64,000 nt of DNA from Maylandia zebra (taxonomy: Eukaryota; Chordata; Actinopteri; Cichliformes; Cichlidae): assembly GCF_041146795.1 (NCBI RefSeq), contig NC_135172.1:12390137-12454136 (forward strand), in the 5' to 3' direction. The notes beneath the pieces were generated by a model. The model did not search any database and was not told where the DNA came from. It saw only the letters and a list, made by a program, of their open reading frames with translations. The first letter of the stretch is position 1; the number at the start of each line of letters is the position of its first letter. A program made the position numbers and the translations under genes. This document shows positions 1-12,483 of this stretch, piece by piece.

Positions 1-1350
1 AGCAGCTGGTCCTAGCACACTTCAAATCCTGTCTCCCCCCCACCCTGGACCCCCACCAATTTGCATACCGCCAGAACAGGAGCACAGAGGATGCAGTCTC
101 CATCGCACTGCACTCTGTCCTCTCACACCTGGACAACAACAACACCTACGCCAGAATGCTGTTTATAGACTTCAGTTCAGCATTCAATACAATCCACCCC
201 TCACAACTCATCAGGAAACTGACAGACCTGGGCATCAGTTCCCTCATCTGCAAATGGTTACTGGACTTCCTGACCAACCGCCCCCAACATGTCCGGCTGG
301 ATAACCGCTGCTCATCTACCATCACAATGAACACCGGTGTACCACAAGGCTGTGTGATGAGCCCTTTCCTCTACTCCCTCTTCACCCACGACTGCAGACC
401 TGCTGATGGTTCCAACACCATCATTAAGTTTGCAGATGACACCACGGTGATTGGCCTCATCAGTGACAACGATGAGGCCGCCTACAGGGAGGAGGTGGAT
501 CGTCTGGCTGAGTGGTGCGACACAAACAACCTGCTGCTTAACACCGAGAAGACCAAGGAGCTCATCGTGGACTACAGGAGGAATGCTGACCCACATCCAC
601 CCATCCACATTAAGGGGACGGCTGTGGAGCGTGTGAGCAGCTTCAAGTTCCTGGGAGTCCACATCTCCGAGGATCTCACCTGGACGACCAACTGCTCCAA
701 GCTGGTCAAGAAGGCTCACCAGCGCCTCTTCTTCTTGAGGACTCTGAGGAAGAACCACCTGTCCTCAGACATCCTGGTGAACTTCTATCGCTGCACCATC
801 GAGAGCATCCTGACCAACTGTATAACAGTCTGGTACGGGAACTGCTCTGCCTCGGACCGGAAGGCGTTGCAGAGGGTCGTGAAAACTGCCCAGCGCATCG
901 CCGGAGCACCACTTCCTGCCATAAAGGACATCTACAGGAAGCGGTGTCTGAAAAGGGCTGGGAAAATCATCAAAGACCCCAGTCACCCATCACATGGACT
1001 CTTCACCCTCCTGCCCTCTGGGAGGCGCCACAGGAGCCTCCGGACTAAGACCACCAGGTACCGGAACAGCTTCTTCCCCACAGCTGTCAGACTCCTGAAC
1101 TCTGCCTCCTGACATCTGACCCACGTTAACTCATGGACTGAACATACACACACCCACAATGGACAACTGTACCCTCAAACACAATAATAACATGGACTGA
1201 ACCACCACTCACAACCACTAGCACTTTATATAGCCTCTGTAGAAACTATCTACACCCTCACTTATCTTAACTGCACTACTGTATAGCTCTGTGTAAATAA
1301 TCATTCTGTACATTCAATAATCTTTAATCCTACAACTGTTTACAACTTGC
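1..1350 (+). mobile_element. Rex1/CR1-like LINE, 3' part with reverse transcriptase (left arm)
   Basis: An open frame from position 3 to 1112 encodes the reverse transcriptase of a non-LTR retrotransposon. The finger/palm block has [11 protein letters not shown] near 160-195, then [10 protein letters not shown] and the catalytic FADD box near 430-441, followed by a thumb-like C-terminus ending [10 protein letters not shown]...RLLNSAS. The endonuclease and upstream domains are outside the window or lost. A 3' UTR of about 230 bases follows. The left copy has seven C at 35-41 and stays in frame there; the right copy has eight and is shifted. The clade assignment rests on recalled fish LINE families. 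Confidence 0.85.
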
Positions 1351-1735
1351 ATAGTTGCCGGGGATTCCCATGATGCATTGAGTTTTTCCTTTCCAGTCAC
1401 CTTTCTCACTCACTATGCATTAATAGACCTCTCTGCATTGAATCATATCTGTTATTAACCTCTGTCTCTCTTCCACAGCATGTCTTTCTCCTGTTTTCCT
1501 TCTCTCACCCCAACTGGTCGCAGAAGATGGCCCCGCCCCTCCCTGAGCCTGGTTCTGCTGGAGGTTTCTTCCTGTTAAAGGGGAGTTTTTACTTCCCACT
1601 GTCGCCAAAGTGCTTGCTCATAAGGGGTCATATGATTGTTGGGTTTTTCTCTGTATCTATGAAGCGCCTTGAGGTGACTTTTGTTGTGATTTGGCGCTAT
1701 ATAAATAAAATTGAATTGAATTGAATTGAATTATC
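1351..1735 (+). mobile_element. L2-like retroposon 3' tail (left arm)
   Basis: This is a conserved fish LINE 3' end. It ends in the stem-like TTGAGGTGAC...TTTGGCGCTATATAAATAAA followed by the (TTGAA)n target-primed tail near 1708-1731. The same family occurs antisense at 47480-48380. It abuts the Rex1-like 3' UTR directly, so one element probably inserted in the other. Confidence 0.75.
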
Positions 1736-1905
1736 TGAGGAAGAAGCAGAGTTGGTTTGTTTCCAGCTGAAATCATCCAGGCTCAGGAATTTGAATCGAT
1801 CCACATCATTTCTGCTTGAACTAGAGAACATGAGTGTCGACTTACATTTGGTCTGTGAGACACATGTCATAGTGACAGTATTTGGGTTAATATGGCATTA
1901 CTCAC

Positions 1906-3201
1906 CCTGGTCGCATTTCTTCAATATCAGGCACCAAGTTCAGGAACTCGTTCTTTGCAGCCCGCGCAAGGTAGGAGGTCTCCAGAGTGGGAACCATCGG
2001 GAAGTTTTCACAGTCTGAGCAGGAGGGACTGGAGGCACGTGAGCTGTTCTCAGGGGTCCTTTAACACAAATCACACCAAGTTAGAATCAAATAGATAACC
2101 TGTCAATAACCGTTTGCAGATCGAGGTCAATGTTCCTAAAAATATGTTTACTTCTGGCCCATGGAGCCACAGCGCGAGTCCGAGAGAGAGGGGCAGGTAG
2201 AGGAAGGGGTGAGGGTGGCACTGCTGAAGCTCGTCACGGATGGATCACGTCCGATCGGTGAGATGAGAGAAAGCTGAAGTGAAACAACAGCAGGATGAGG
2301 TAGACGTCAATATAGGAACTCCCTGATGTGACACAGAAAGGCTATTTTTTTTATTTCTTTGTATTATTTCTCACCTTGCAGTCACTGATGCTGTTCACCA
2401 GCTGCTTGTATTCAGTATTGAAGGTGTGTGTCAGAAGGTGCAGGCACTACAACACAACAGGAACAAGACCGATCAGCTCCGAGCAGAGAAGGAAGAAGAC
2501 AGCAACAAGAACGCCCACTAAGCCCACGTTTTTCTCACCTTGGTGGCCAGCTCCTTCTCACGCTTTCAAAGGTGGTGCTGGAGATCTGCGAGGAGACGGA
2601 GGTGGATGTGGACAGAGTGCCGGAGCTCACGCTGGGGGACAGAGACTCACTCAGGGACTTGGTGGTGGGAGCTGTTCCCACGGGAGCCGCCTCTCCCAGA
2701 AGGTGACGGGTCTTTTCCACCTGGACGAAAGATGGGGGCGAATGTGAGGTGGGGAGAAGAGGGGAGGTTAGTCATGTAAAGTCTGTACTCTAAGAAAAAA
2801 CTTTTTAGAATAGCACTTTGGTCTTTGAGCTGAAAAGTCATTTTTCCCTCAATGATATTAAACAGATTTATTTCTTTATGAATCTTTTAAGGCCCCACCT
2901 CCTGCAGCTGCTCCATCTTCTCCAGCTCCCACTGGTGCTCTAGGATGAGGCTATCTCCTCTGGGCCTCCAGCCGGCCAGGTTCTCCTCTCCACGCACATA
3001 AGCCACTGATGTGTCCAGCACCTTCCTCCTCCTCCTCTGCATCCCTGCTCAGGACATGAGCCCTCATTAGGATGAAGCTCTCCACAGAATTATGATAAAA
3101 CAGCTGCCGTTCTTTAAACATGTTTCATGGCCGCTCACCTGGGCTTCCAGTGTCAGACATCTTACACAAGCTCAGCTCGTAGATCCCAGTCACTCGGTTG
3201 T
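1906..3201 (-). pseudogene. kif1: KIF1-type kinesin C-terminal exons (left arm copy)
   Basis: Mirror of the right-arm block at 33993-35287. Six exon pieces lie at about 3139-3201, 2899-3044, 2539-2720, 2375-2446, 2152-2273 and 1906-2058, all with GT/AG borders. This copy has at least one extra missense change: CLRLLTHT reads CLHLLTHT. It shares the internal deletion and frameshift of exon 3. The motor domain, FHA domain and terminal PH domain are absent, so it cannot make a kinesin. Confidence 0.8.
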
Positions 3202-3954
3202 TATAATGAAGCAGAAGTTTTGAACAAGGAAACTTTGTAACGAAATGCCAACGACCGCCTGTCTGTTTTCAGGGCTGTATTTGAAGCCATGCTCCAATCA
3301 GGCAAAGTTTTAAGTGTTGCACATTTCGATGGGTTTCTTTCAGCTGACATAGTTTCCATTTGGGTCATGTGGTGTTAGATACCCCAGCGTGTGGTCAGAG
3401 GGTGAAGAGCCCGGACGATTAGTGGGATTTTAGGTGTGGTGTAAAAATGACGCTGCAACTTTAAAAACGTTGTTGCTTTAAGGATTAACGTACAACCATA
3501 CTTGGGCTGAGTTTGACACTGGTTCTCTTCAGTAATTAAAATAGCTTTAACACATGATAAGATCAAATGTCAGCTACACTGTGACAGTCGAGGGGCCACA
3601 CTCAGATATATTTATTCGCTTGTTCTCTTTGTGTGATAAGAGTTTCCATCTGAATTTAACCCCTGTGTGGGGCTGATCTTTCATTTCATTTTATTTCAAG
3701 CTCAGATTCTTTGCCTTTGGCACATTTTCTGTGACGAGACTTCAAACCATTCCCACCGTCCTTATTAATCAACATGGTGAAGTGATTCTTCGCAAGGTGA
3801 TGGGATAGGAAGAGTTTCAGAAAATGAGGCCTTTTGTCTTTATTGGAGAGGTCAGTGCAGACAGGACGGATGGGGGGAAGGCGAGGGGGGAATGACACAC
3901 AGGAAACGGTGTTGGTCAGACCCAAAGACAGGCGTGGGCAGTGAGGACTCTCAC

Positions 3955-3996
3955 CTTCAGACTCACTGTCTAATCAGTCTGACAGTGAGTCTGAAG
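3955..3996. other. 16-bp hairpin (left arm)
   Basis: CTTCAGACTCACTGTC at 3955-3970 and its exact reverse complement at 3981-3996 are separated by ten bases. The mirror copy is at 33198-33239. It lies in an otherwise unassigned stretch (3202-4022, mirrored at 33172-33992) where I see no gene. Confidence 0.8.
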
Positions 3997-4022
3997 ACAG
4001 AGCAACCCAACACACGTTACTA

Positions 4023-4500
4023 TGTTCATCATCATCATCATTGTTTATTTATATAGCACTTTAAAAACACACAAGGCTGACCAAACTGCTGAACAATAGA
4101 AACATAATAGATACCATAAGAATAATAAATACGATACAATAATAAACATAGCGAAAAACAATAAAATACAAGTCAGTCAACCACTGAGTCAAAAGCCAGT
4201 GAATAAAAATGCTTTTTCAATCTGGATTTAAAAACCAGCACTGATGTCGATTGCCTAATGTGAAGAGGAAGATTATTCCAAAGCTTAGGAGCCACGATAG
4301 AGAACGCTCGGTCTCCTCTCAGTTTCAGCCGTGATTTGGGGACTGAGAGCAACAGCTGCTCAGCTGACCGGAGCGAACGAGTGGGGACATAGGGCTTCAG
4401 CAGGTGCCAGACCATTTAAAGATTTAAAAACCAATAAAAGAACTTGAAAATGAATCCTAAATTCAATTGGAAGCCAGTGCAGGGAGGCCAAGAGTGATGT
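4023..4500 (-). mobile_element. 5'-truncated L2-type LINE 3' end (left arm)
   Basis: The antisense frame at 4173-4415 encodes the typical end of L2-group pol, with GDRAFSIVAPKLWNNLP and VFKSRLKKHF. It is followed on that strand by AGTGCTATATAAATAAA and an (ATG)n tail. The mirror copy is at 32694-33171. Unassigned sequence without a gene lies between it and the CIP2A exons (4500-5380). Confidence 0.8.
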
Positions 4501-5380
4501 TATCACTAAGCAGGACATTAAATCAAATTAATGAGACACCAAAACAAGAGCTGGAGCCCAAGACAGCCATGAAGTCACAGTGTACACAAATACACAAGAA
4601 ACACAGAAACCAGCTGGGTGGATGTGGCTCGGGAACCTTCTGTTACCTTGAACGTCGGTGTTTTGAACGCTGGCTGCTCCAGTCTGCTTGTATTTGTCCA
4701 AGATTTCCCCTCATATCTTGGTTATGGTTATTTTTTCTTTTATTAAACTGATCACACTCCTGTTCATGAATAGAAAAAAACCCCATCAGTGTATTTTCAC
4801 TTAAACAAGCAGCTGTTTTTTTTGCATTAAAGTTATATAAAAATGTAACAGTGCAAATTCCTCGCTGACAGTTTAACCAAAAGGCATTTCCAGTGGAAAG
4901 TAGCCGACATATTCTCAGCATAACCATGTATAATATCCACAAAACCTGAGAAGGTTGGAGAGAAGGTAGGCGAACTCTGCTGGGATCTGCGTTTAACAAA
5001 GTGTCTAAAGACGAAACAAAGAAATCTTTCTGTAAATGTTCAGATGCACAGACTGGACTGAAAAAGAGTGAAAAAGCAGCTAACGTCCAAAAATAAGAAA
5101 ACTTTGAAAGAACTCCAAAAAAACCTGGAGAACTTTTGCTCAAAAAACAGTTTTGTTTTTTTTAAATTACAAGGCAATCTGACAAAATGTCATCAAATGA
5201 GACTCAAGACTTCTGCAGGTCTCTGCCATGACTCAATTTTTTTTTCTTAACGGCAGAAACAATTGTTCCTTTTTTACTTTGTTTCTATTTTCTCTTCTTG
5301 TTTTTATCTGTTGAACAACAAACAACATTCATGCTGATTCACATAATATCCTGTCTCTACTCTCTGGGATTTCCTCGTAG

Positions 5381-5677
5381 CTCTTTGATGCAAAGAACAT
5401 CCATCAAACGCTCCAGCTTGTGCTCAACATCATCGTGAACGGTGAAGGTACTCTGACGAGAAAATACTCAGTCGACCTTTTGGTTGATTTGTTAAAGAAC
5501 CCCAAAATAGCTGATTACCTAACAAGGTATGCAGATAATTCACAGCTCTTTTCCTGAATAGCTGCTTTAAAACTCTGCTGAAAGCCTTTGTCCATTTCCA
5601 GGTATCCCCACTTCTCGGCATGTGTGTCTCAAGTGTTAGGACTGCTGCATTGGAAAGACCCAGACCCTGCAGCCAAG
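5381..5677 (+). pseudogene. cip2a: CIP2A two-exon fragment (left arm)
   Basis: Two spliced pieces are visible. Exon 5381-5526 follows TTCCTCGTAG and encodes [12 protein letters not shown]...[15 protein letters not shown]...[11 protein letters not shown]. Exon 5602-5677 encodes YPHFSACVSQVLGLL...KDPDPAAK and ends at GTGAGA. The arginine codon is split across the intron and the frame holds. The sequence resembles the N-terminal armadillo-repeat part of CIP2A, the cancerous inhibitor of PP2A, from memory of the family. The rest of this roughly 900-residue protein is absent. It lies on the strand opposite LRRC31. Confidence 0.65.
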
Positions 5678-5824
5678 GTGAGAGACGACAAATATGATAA
5701 CCCACACCAGCTGTGCTTAACTCTGTAAGTTCCCAGTATTCCCTGAAACCATCACGTGTGACACAGTTTACATCAGACGTGATGCAGCTGACGTCAACAC
5801 TGACCTTCTTGTGGTAACAGAGAC

Positions 5825-7175
5825 TTAAAAAAATAATAATAAAGCAACAAAGTGGGTCGCTCTTTGACAGTAAATTCCAGTGCGGTCCGCTCCAATCTCC
5901 TCAGGCTGACTCTCTTCTAGGCTCTCCTGACTGTTCCCTTTACATGCTGATGATGTGTCTTGTAAATCTGGATCCCTTTCCAGCAGGACGCTCCTCTTTT
6001 TCAGACAGTACCTCAGCTGCTCTCTCTCCTGACAGTCAGCTGTCCACCTCTGCATGGCCAGTCGAGCCAGCGCCGGCATTTGAGGCAGAGCTCGGAGCAG
6101 AGCGGGCAGCCAGGCTGAGCACAGAGCAGAGGTTGAAGGTCGCAAACTGACATCCACGTCTTCCAGAGAGCCCAGACCTCCTGCTGCAAACAGACTGCAC
6201 CAACCGTTGTCTCCCACCAAGCTGTTGTAGGACAGATCCAGTGCACGGAGTGAGGAGAGACAGCCCCGTCTGCACACGGCAGCTGCACAGAGGAAGAGGA
6301 CCCATTGATAACTGATCACTTTATGCCTGTTCACTTTACTGTTTTGTTCACAATGTTTCTGATGGAGACAAAAATAACACCGAATAGTTTCATTGTTTTG
6401 TTTTATACGACAGCTACAGATGCTGGCAGCATGAAATAAATGAAAGAAATATCAATTTCCTTCAGGCTTTACTTGTCTTAATATACATTTATGCAGCCTA
6501 ATGATCCACTACAGACCAAAAAAGAAAAAGTATAATGTCATTGTGTGTTAGTTACCCAGATGTTGCATGTCATCAGTGGTGAGCTCGCAGCTGCAAAGAC
6601 GGAGCTCGCTGACGACTGATGGCTGCAGAGCATCCAGCAGGAGCGCCAAGTGACCGCCAACCACTTTACACCAGGAAATATCCACCGTGCGCAGATAGGA
6701 CACCGCCAGGGCTGATGCATAAACACAAAGTTTTCACCATTTCAGGCTAGAGGGTGGAAGAGGTATTCAGGGAGAATGACTTGAAGGAAAACTTCTATAA
6801 ATAAACAAGTGTGTGTGTGTGTGTTACCCAGAGCAGTGAAGGACTCGTTGCTCATGTAGCAGCTGTTGAATGGCAGCCGCCTCATTTGTGTCGCAGGGAG
6901 GGCGGAGACCAGCAGGTGGACCACACCTCCCACTTCCTTATTGGATGACACATCAAGCTCGGTCAGTGCAGTGAGAGAGGGCAGCACCTGGACTGAAAAA
7001 CAACGAGTCACATGACTGCTGCAGCGAGCATGCGATTAGTGTCCGGCGTGTGAGATTGGTAGCAACTGACTCAGAGCCTCTAGATCATCTCGCGTGAGGC
7101 AACACAGGTGGAGGTCGAGTCTCTCCAGGTGTGTGACGTGAGCCAGGTGAAAGGTGAGGCGGCTCAGTCCACCAG
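5825..7175 (-). pseudogene. lrrc31: LRRC31 3' exons (left arm copy)
   Basis: Mirror of 30019-31369, with exons 7071-7175, 6828-6992, 6556-6711 and 5825-6282. Amino-acid differences from the right copy include L for P in the STSA(L/P)CSAW stretch and A for T near DTSS(A/T)CKG. The frame is open in all four exons. The 5' part of the gene is missing; HERC exons occupy its place upstream. Confidence 0.85.
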
Positions 7176-7317
7176 CTAGAAGCAGCTTTACAGTATATTA
7201 ATCAGAACAATGCTGCTCTCTAATGTATCTTGGTAAAGCGCAGAAAAATCTAATGTTTTATATGATACAGTGTGATTTCAGTAACATATCATAATGGAGG
7301 CTTCAGCAAGTACTTAC

Positions 7318-8732
7318 GAAGGACATCTTTCCTCTGCTCTTCAGTTAGTTCATCAAATACCTCCCAAAACATCTGTATGGTGGGGTGGCGGTCATGATAT
7401 CTCCAACCATAACTTGTGTTCTGAAAACAGTGAAAATGACTGTTATAATCATAGAGTTTGTAAGGTCAGGCATACACTATGTTGCCAAAAGTATTCCCTA
7501 ACACATCCAAATCATTCAATTAATGTGTTCCAATCACTTCCATGGACACAGGTGTATTAAATCAAGCACCTAGGCATGCAGACTACTTCTACAAACATGT
7601 GTGAAAGGACGAGTCGCTCTCAGGAACTGAATGAATTCCAGCATGGTAATGTGATAGGATGCACCAGTGCAACAAGTCCAGTCATGAAATTTCCTCGCTA
7701 TTAAATATTCCATAGTCAGCTGTTAGTGATATTATAACAAAGTGGAAGTAATTGGAAATGACAGCTAGTCAGCTGATGCTAAGGCTCATAGTGCACTTAA
7801 GTCACCAATATCTGCAGTCTGCTGTTGTTACAGATGTCCAAACTTCATTGGTTTCCATGGCTGAGCAGCTGCATCCCAGCCTTACACTGACAAACACAAT
7901 GCAAAGCGTCAGATGGAGTGATTTAAGCATCTCAACACTGGACTCTAAAGCAGTGGAGATGTGTTTACTGGAGTGACGAATCACACTTCTCTGACTGGCA
8001 ATTCGATGGATGTGTCAGGGTTTGGTGGTTGCCAGAAGTACTTGTCTGACTGCACTGTGCCAAGTGTAAAGTGTGGGCATGTGTGCACATGGCTGGGCAC
8101 CAGTGCACAATACAAGGTCCATAAAGACATGGATGAGTGAGTTTGGTGTAGAAGAACTGGACTAGCCTGCACAGAGTCCTGACCTCAACCTGATAGAACA
8201 TCTTTGGGATGAATTAGAGCAGCAACTGTGAGCCAGGCCTTCTCCTCCAACGTCAGTGTCTGACACCACAAATGCACCTCTGGAAGAATAGTCAAAAAAT
8301 TCCCATAAACACACCTAAACCTTGTGGAAAGCTTTCCCAGAAGAGTGGAAGCAGTTATAGCTGCGAAGGGTGGGCTGACTATTATATTATACTATCATAC
8401 AAAAGTCTGGATTAAGACTGAGATGTGACTCAAGTTCATATTTGTGTTAAAGCAGCCGACTGAATGCTTTTGACAGTATGCAGTACACAGTTATTGTGCT
8501 ACAGGACAGCTGTGAAACTACAGCCTGTGTCTGTTTGGCTGACTGTACCTGTTTGAACTTTTCCCAGTCATGCACGTCCTGGCCGACCAGCACTCCCTGC
8601 AGCTCCTCTGGTCGAAACAGCCTCACCAAATCCTGCTCACACACCAGGAAGAAGCCTCGCTTGAACTCCTGGAACAGACTCTCCACTGATGTGTTGAAGG
8701 CATGATTCACATAGGCCTCCACAAACTCCTTC
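7318..8732 (-). pseudogene. HERC-type HECT domain exons (left arm)
   Basis: Two exons, 8549-8732 and 7318-7420, are copies of those at 28462-29876. The second exon differs from the right arm and from the third copy: RKDFL reads RKDVL. A Tc1-like remnant fills the intron. The exon with the catalytic cysteine is not in the arm. Confidence 0.85.
7475..8483 (+). mobile_element. Degenerate Tc1-like transposon (left arm)
   Basis: It starts TACACTATGTTGCCAAAAGT (7473) and ends in the inverted version GAATGCTTTTGACAGTATG. The interior is a collapsed Tc1 transposase gene: fragments such as GGAGTGACGAATCACACTTCTC and CCTGACCTCAACCTGATAGA survive without a usable frame. It sits in the HERC intron. Mirror copy at 28711-29719. 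Confidence 0.85.
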
Positions 8733-8822
8733 CTGTTTAGGAGGGAAAATGTTAAATTAGCAAACATTTCACAGAGACAAAGGTGCTGCAGATGAACCTC
8801 ACAAACACTTCATGTTTTATAT

Positions 8823-9673
8823 TTACCTCATATTAAGACCTACTAAGGACCTGATTGTTTTTAATTATGTCCTGATACATAAAACCTGAGAGCTCACATA
8901 ACTGCATATGCTCAGAATAGACAGCACACATGGATACAAATTACTGCCTTGCAGCAGCAATCTTCAGACCATCACTATGAGCTCCATCCAAGGTTACACT
9001 GTTCCTGTTATTAACAGCAGGGGGCACTATCAGCCACAGACTGGGAGCCAGATATGCTCTGCTGGTGCCTCATTGTTACAAAGGAAAGACTCTATAGTGA
9101 GAAACAGCTGAGGGGGAAACACTGATCTGGAAACGTCTGAGTGTTACAGAGGATATACATAGCACTGTGGTTCAGTGTCACACAATCACAAACAAATACA
9201 GCAAAGTACTAAAAAGGGTGTTGCCTCCAAAGATTGCTTTTACTGGTTTGGAGCTTAGGAGGCTTAATAACAACAGGCATGAATGAAGACAGATCAGAAC
9301 AGCTGTTTGATCACAGCATCCAGTACCAACACAATCATCCACACTCAAGAGCCTGTTGGCTTCAGAGTCAGCAGCTGAATGTCTAAAATATCAAATGTCA
9401 TTTTTGGTCCATCAGCTACAGCATGAACTGCTTAAAGTGAGAAGCAGCCTGAAGCCCGACAGATTCATCTTTCCAGACTGAAAATATCTCAGAGTGAACC
9501 GAGTGGTGCGTTTTCAGGGTGATCTCACAAAGTCAAATCCCTTTAATGATGTTCTGTCCTGTCTTCCTCTATCAAAAGCACACAAACACTATAAAACATT
9601 GTTTCGGTGCTTTGGGGTTTTGTTTTCTACACAGAGGTATAGCACGACTAGACCCTAAAGGCAGGCTGCTCAC
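8823..9673. other. No gene seen between HERC and KIF1 exons (left arm)
   Basis: Intron-like sequence with no recognisable exon or element; the mirror is 27521-28371. Short ORFs here have no features. It joins HERC sequence to a KIF1 exon, so a rearrangement junction must lie inside. Confidence 0.5.
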
Positions 9674-9758
9674 CTACAACCAGCTCATGAACATCTTTCC
9701 AATGGAGCTCGCTGCCCTTCTCGTGGATGAGGGTCACTGTGATCCTCCGCTGGATCCC
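9674..9758 (-). pseudogene. kif1: Single KIF1-type exon (left arm)
   Basis: Mirror of 27436-27520. The codon for R in KDVREL is changed to H (CGT to CAT near 9691), so the arms differ in sequence here. Confidence 0.75.
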
Positions 9759-9905
9759 CTGCAGCAAACATAACAGGAGCTCAGGATCACAGTGAGCACA
9801 GCTAGAGCAACATTACGCTTTAAAAGAAGATATTCAACTGTGTACAAAGGAAGCAGTTACCACTGTGTGAGTAATAAGGAAACAACATGTGCACCAATCC
9901 TGTAC

Positions 9906-10009
9906 CTGGGGAGCACTTGCTGAACCTTCTTGGTACCAGCCAGGTGAGCGCTGATATCTGGACACTTCACAGCTCGAGAGCGCTCCATGAGGAGACGAGC
10001 ATCCCAGCT
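9906..10009 (-). pseudogene. gss: Single glutathione synthetase exon (left arm)
   Basis: Mirror of 27185-27288, apparently identical in coding sequence. No other GSS exon is recognisable nearby. Confidence 0.75.
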
Positions 10010-10858
10010 CTGCAATGGAAAACAGACAATGAATTCTCTGCTTTTTATCATTAGATGTATTTCTGTATTAAAAAATTCCGTTTATTGGGCCACTTTGTGC
10101 TAGAAGAATTTTTCCAGCATAAAATAGCCTCTATCATTTCACTAACTAACTTATTTCACTGCTGCTAATGACGTTTCACAAACTGTCACAGGTTTTTTAG
10201 CTTCGTTCGTATAAACTTTCTTGTGGTTGAGATTCTCGAGAAAACAGCCAGCACACTGAGCAGCAGAGGGTGACAACAGTTGGTTTATAATACGCTGAGA
10301 TTTGACAGACAGAGACAGAAGAATGAAGGAGAACAACACAGAGTCACGCTATCAAGGAGAACCTGGACGGTAGATTCAGCAGTTTGGCTTGAAGCTTGCA
10401 AACTGTTTTAACTTGTTATGTCCGATTAAGTTTTCCTTCCAGGATGCTCGCCAGTTTTCTTTCACTTGTTTCCTGCCAGCAGAATGCATACACAGCTGCA
10501 GTAACTACACACAATGTTGCAGAAAACATGGAGCAGCAACAAACATGTGTTGGTCTCTAATCACCCATTCAAACTCACACAGCGACAGGTCTGTGGTCAC
10601 TTATATCAGCCAATCAGGGCTAGACTTGGTGTTGCTTAGCAGGGAAAGAAATAAACTCAATGATAATGACGCTCCAGTTTCTCATGAATACGAATCACTT
10701 TAAGCAAGTCTGCAGGTTTCATTTAGTGTTTTTAACTAAACTCTTTGATGTAATCATTCTGAGTGCAAATCAAAAGTTGGACCTGTTCAGAAGTGTAGTT
10801 GTCGGGCATGTAACCGTTCCTGAAACACGCCACAGTTTGCCGTCCCTGAAGTGAAAGT

Positions 10859-11326
10859 GACACAAAAGACACAATCCATGTCGACACACAGCGACCTCCA
10901 TCTCCTCTTCATCCAGTTTGGAGGCCTTCCTTGAAGTCTCTCGTGCTGCTGTCCACTGGGAATCCCCACATGTGCCTCTTCCCCGTGTCTACGACATGTA
11001 ACAAATATAATAAAATAGCAAGAAATTATAAAGTAAATGACAAGATTTTCCATTTACTCTAATTTAACAGTAGTCATCTTGCAGAAGACAGTCGTTTGGT
11101 TACTATAGTAAAAACTATTATGTCACACAAACACAAACACAAAGAACATCAACAATGAGCACCTTTCTTTTTGCTGAAAGTGATATAGCTTTCTGTTACC
11201 ATCAACTGAAACCGCCAACATTTCAGGTGTGCATGCTGGGCAGCTGAAGCTGACATCACAGCACAGCTGCTCTTCCTCATCAAGAAAGCTGTGCTGCAGT
11301 GCATCGCTTTTGGCACGCCCAGTCTG
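10859..11326 (-). mobile_element. KDZ (Zisupton-type) transposase remnant (left arm)
   Basis: Mirror of 25868-26335. Only short frames survive. Confidence 0.6.
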
Positions 11327-11421
11327 TATGTACAGAAACATAACAGAGGAGTAAATATTTGCATCTGCTTATTGAAAAACAATATCAAAGAAATACTTCA
11401 CTCAGCCTTCCCCCACACTTG

Positions 11422-11854
11422 CAGTTGCTTGCAAAAGTATTCGCCCCCCTCAGATCTGTGGCAAGATCTGAAACTGCTGTTCACAAACGCTGTCCATCTA
11501 ATCTGACTGAGCTGGAGCTGTTTTGCAAAGAAGAATGGGCAAAGATTTCAGTCTCTAGATGTGCAAAGCTGGTAGAGACAGACCCTAAAAGACTGGCAGC
11601 TGTAACTGCAGCAAAAGGTGGTTCTACAAAGTATTGAGTCAGGGGGCTGAATAATTACGCACACCCCACTTTGCAGTTATTTATTTGTAAAAAATGTTTG
11701 GAATCATGTATGATTTTCCTTCCACTTCTCACGTGTGCACCACTTTGTGTTGGTCTTTCACGTGGAAGTCCAATAAAATTGATTCATGTTTGTGGCTGTA
11801 ATGTGACAAAATGTGGAAAAGTTCAAGGGGGCCGAATACTTTTGCAAGCCACTG
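11422..11854 (+). mobile_element. Tc1-type MITE (left arm)
   Basis: A 430-base non-autonomous element bounded by CAGTTGCTTGCAAAAGTATTCG and its inverted counterpart ending CGAATACTTTTGCAAGCCACTG. There is no transposase frame. Mirror copy at 25340-25772. Confidence 0.85.
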
Positions 11855-12483
11855 TAGTACCACGCTCCAACAGTTTTGCAAACTAGAGGCCATCCTGCTA
11901 CACATAAAATATATCAGTGTCATAAATGTTAGTTTAGTCACGTGTTTGTTTATTATCCTTATTGTTTTATCTGGGACTGTTTGCAAACATCTCAGAGAGA
12001 GGAGACACCAGCATCTGAACAGAGACTCAAACCAGCAACCTGCAGCTCCCTGCTTGGCTGCTCCAGTTTTCTCCTCTCTCATGTTGCCCACCAGTGATTT
12101 CTAGCTGCCCACCCACACAGCAGGCTAGAATATGCACTGAGCCTCAGCACCATGGTTGCAATACTTGGACATGTTTTCTTTATTAAATAATGAACCAGAC
12201 CCCAAAAAGTAAACAGCTGTTATTGCTAGGCAACGGGAGCAGCATTTGGTGATGCAGCACCTGACATTCCTGACCATGTGGGCGGAGCATGCATGGAATG
12301 GAATGTTTTGTAGAACTGTGCAACACAAGCACTTAGTTACAGCATTTTTCATTTTATCCAGACACAGCTAGAGACACATCTACAGCAGCATCTCTGTGCA
12401 GGACAGACGACGGTTGAAGAAAAAAACACATCGAAAACTTCACTTCTCTACAAAACTTTGGTTCCTTTGTTTAAAAGGCCAAA

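Noticed and set aside
312-758. 148-codon minus-strand ORF, mirrored at 36435-36881
   Set aside because: Antisense shadow of the LINE reverse transcriptase.
4643-5143. 166-codon minus-strand ORF, mirrored at 32051-32551
   Set aside because: No recognisable domain and low-complexity composition; it lies in unassigned intergenic sequence and I see no supporting signal.
7752-8201. Short ORFs repeated in all three copies of the HERC intron
   Set aside because: They lie inside the degraded Tc1-like element and do not follow the transposase frame.
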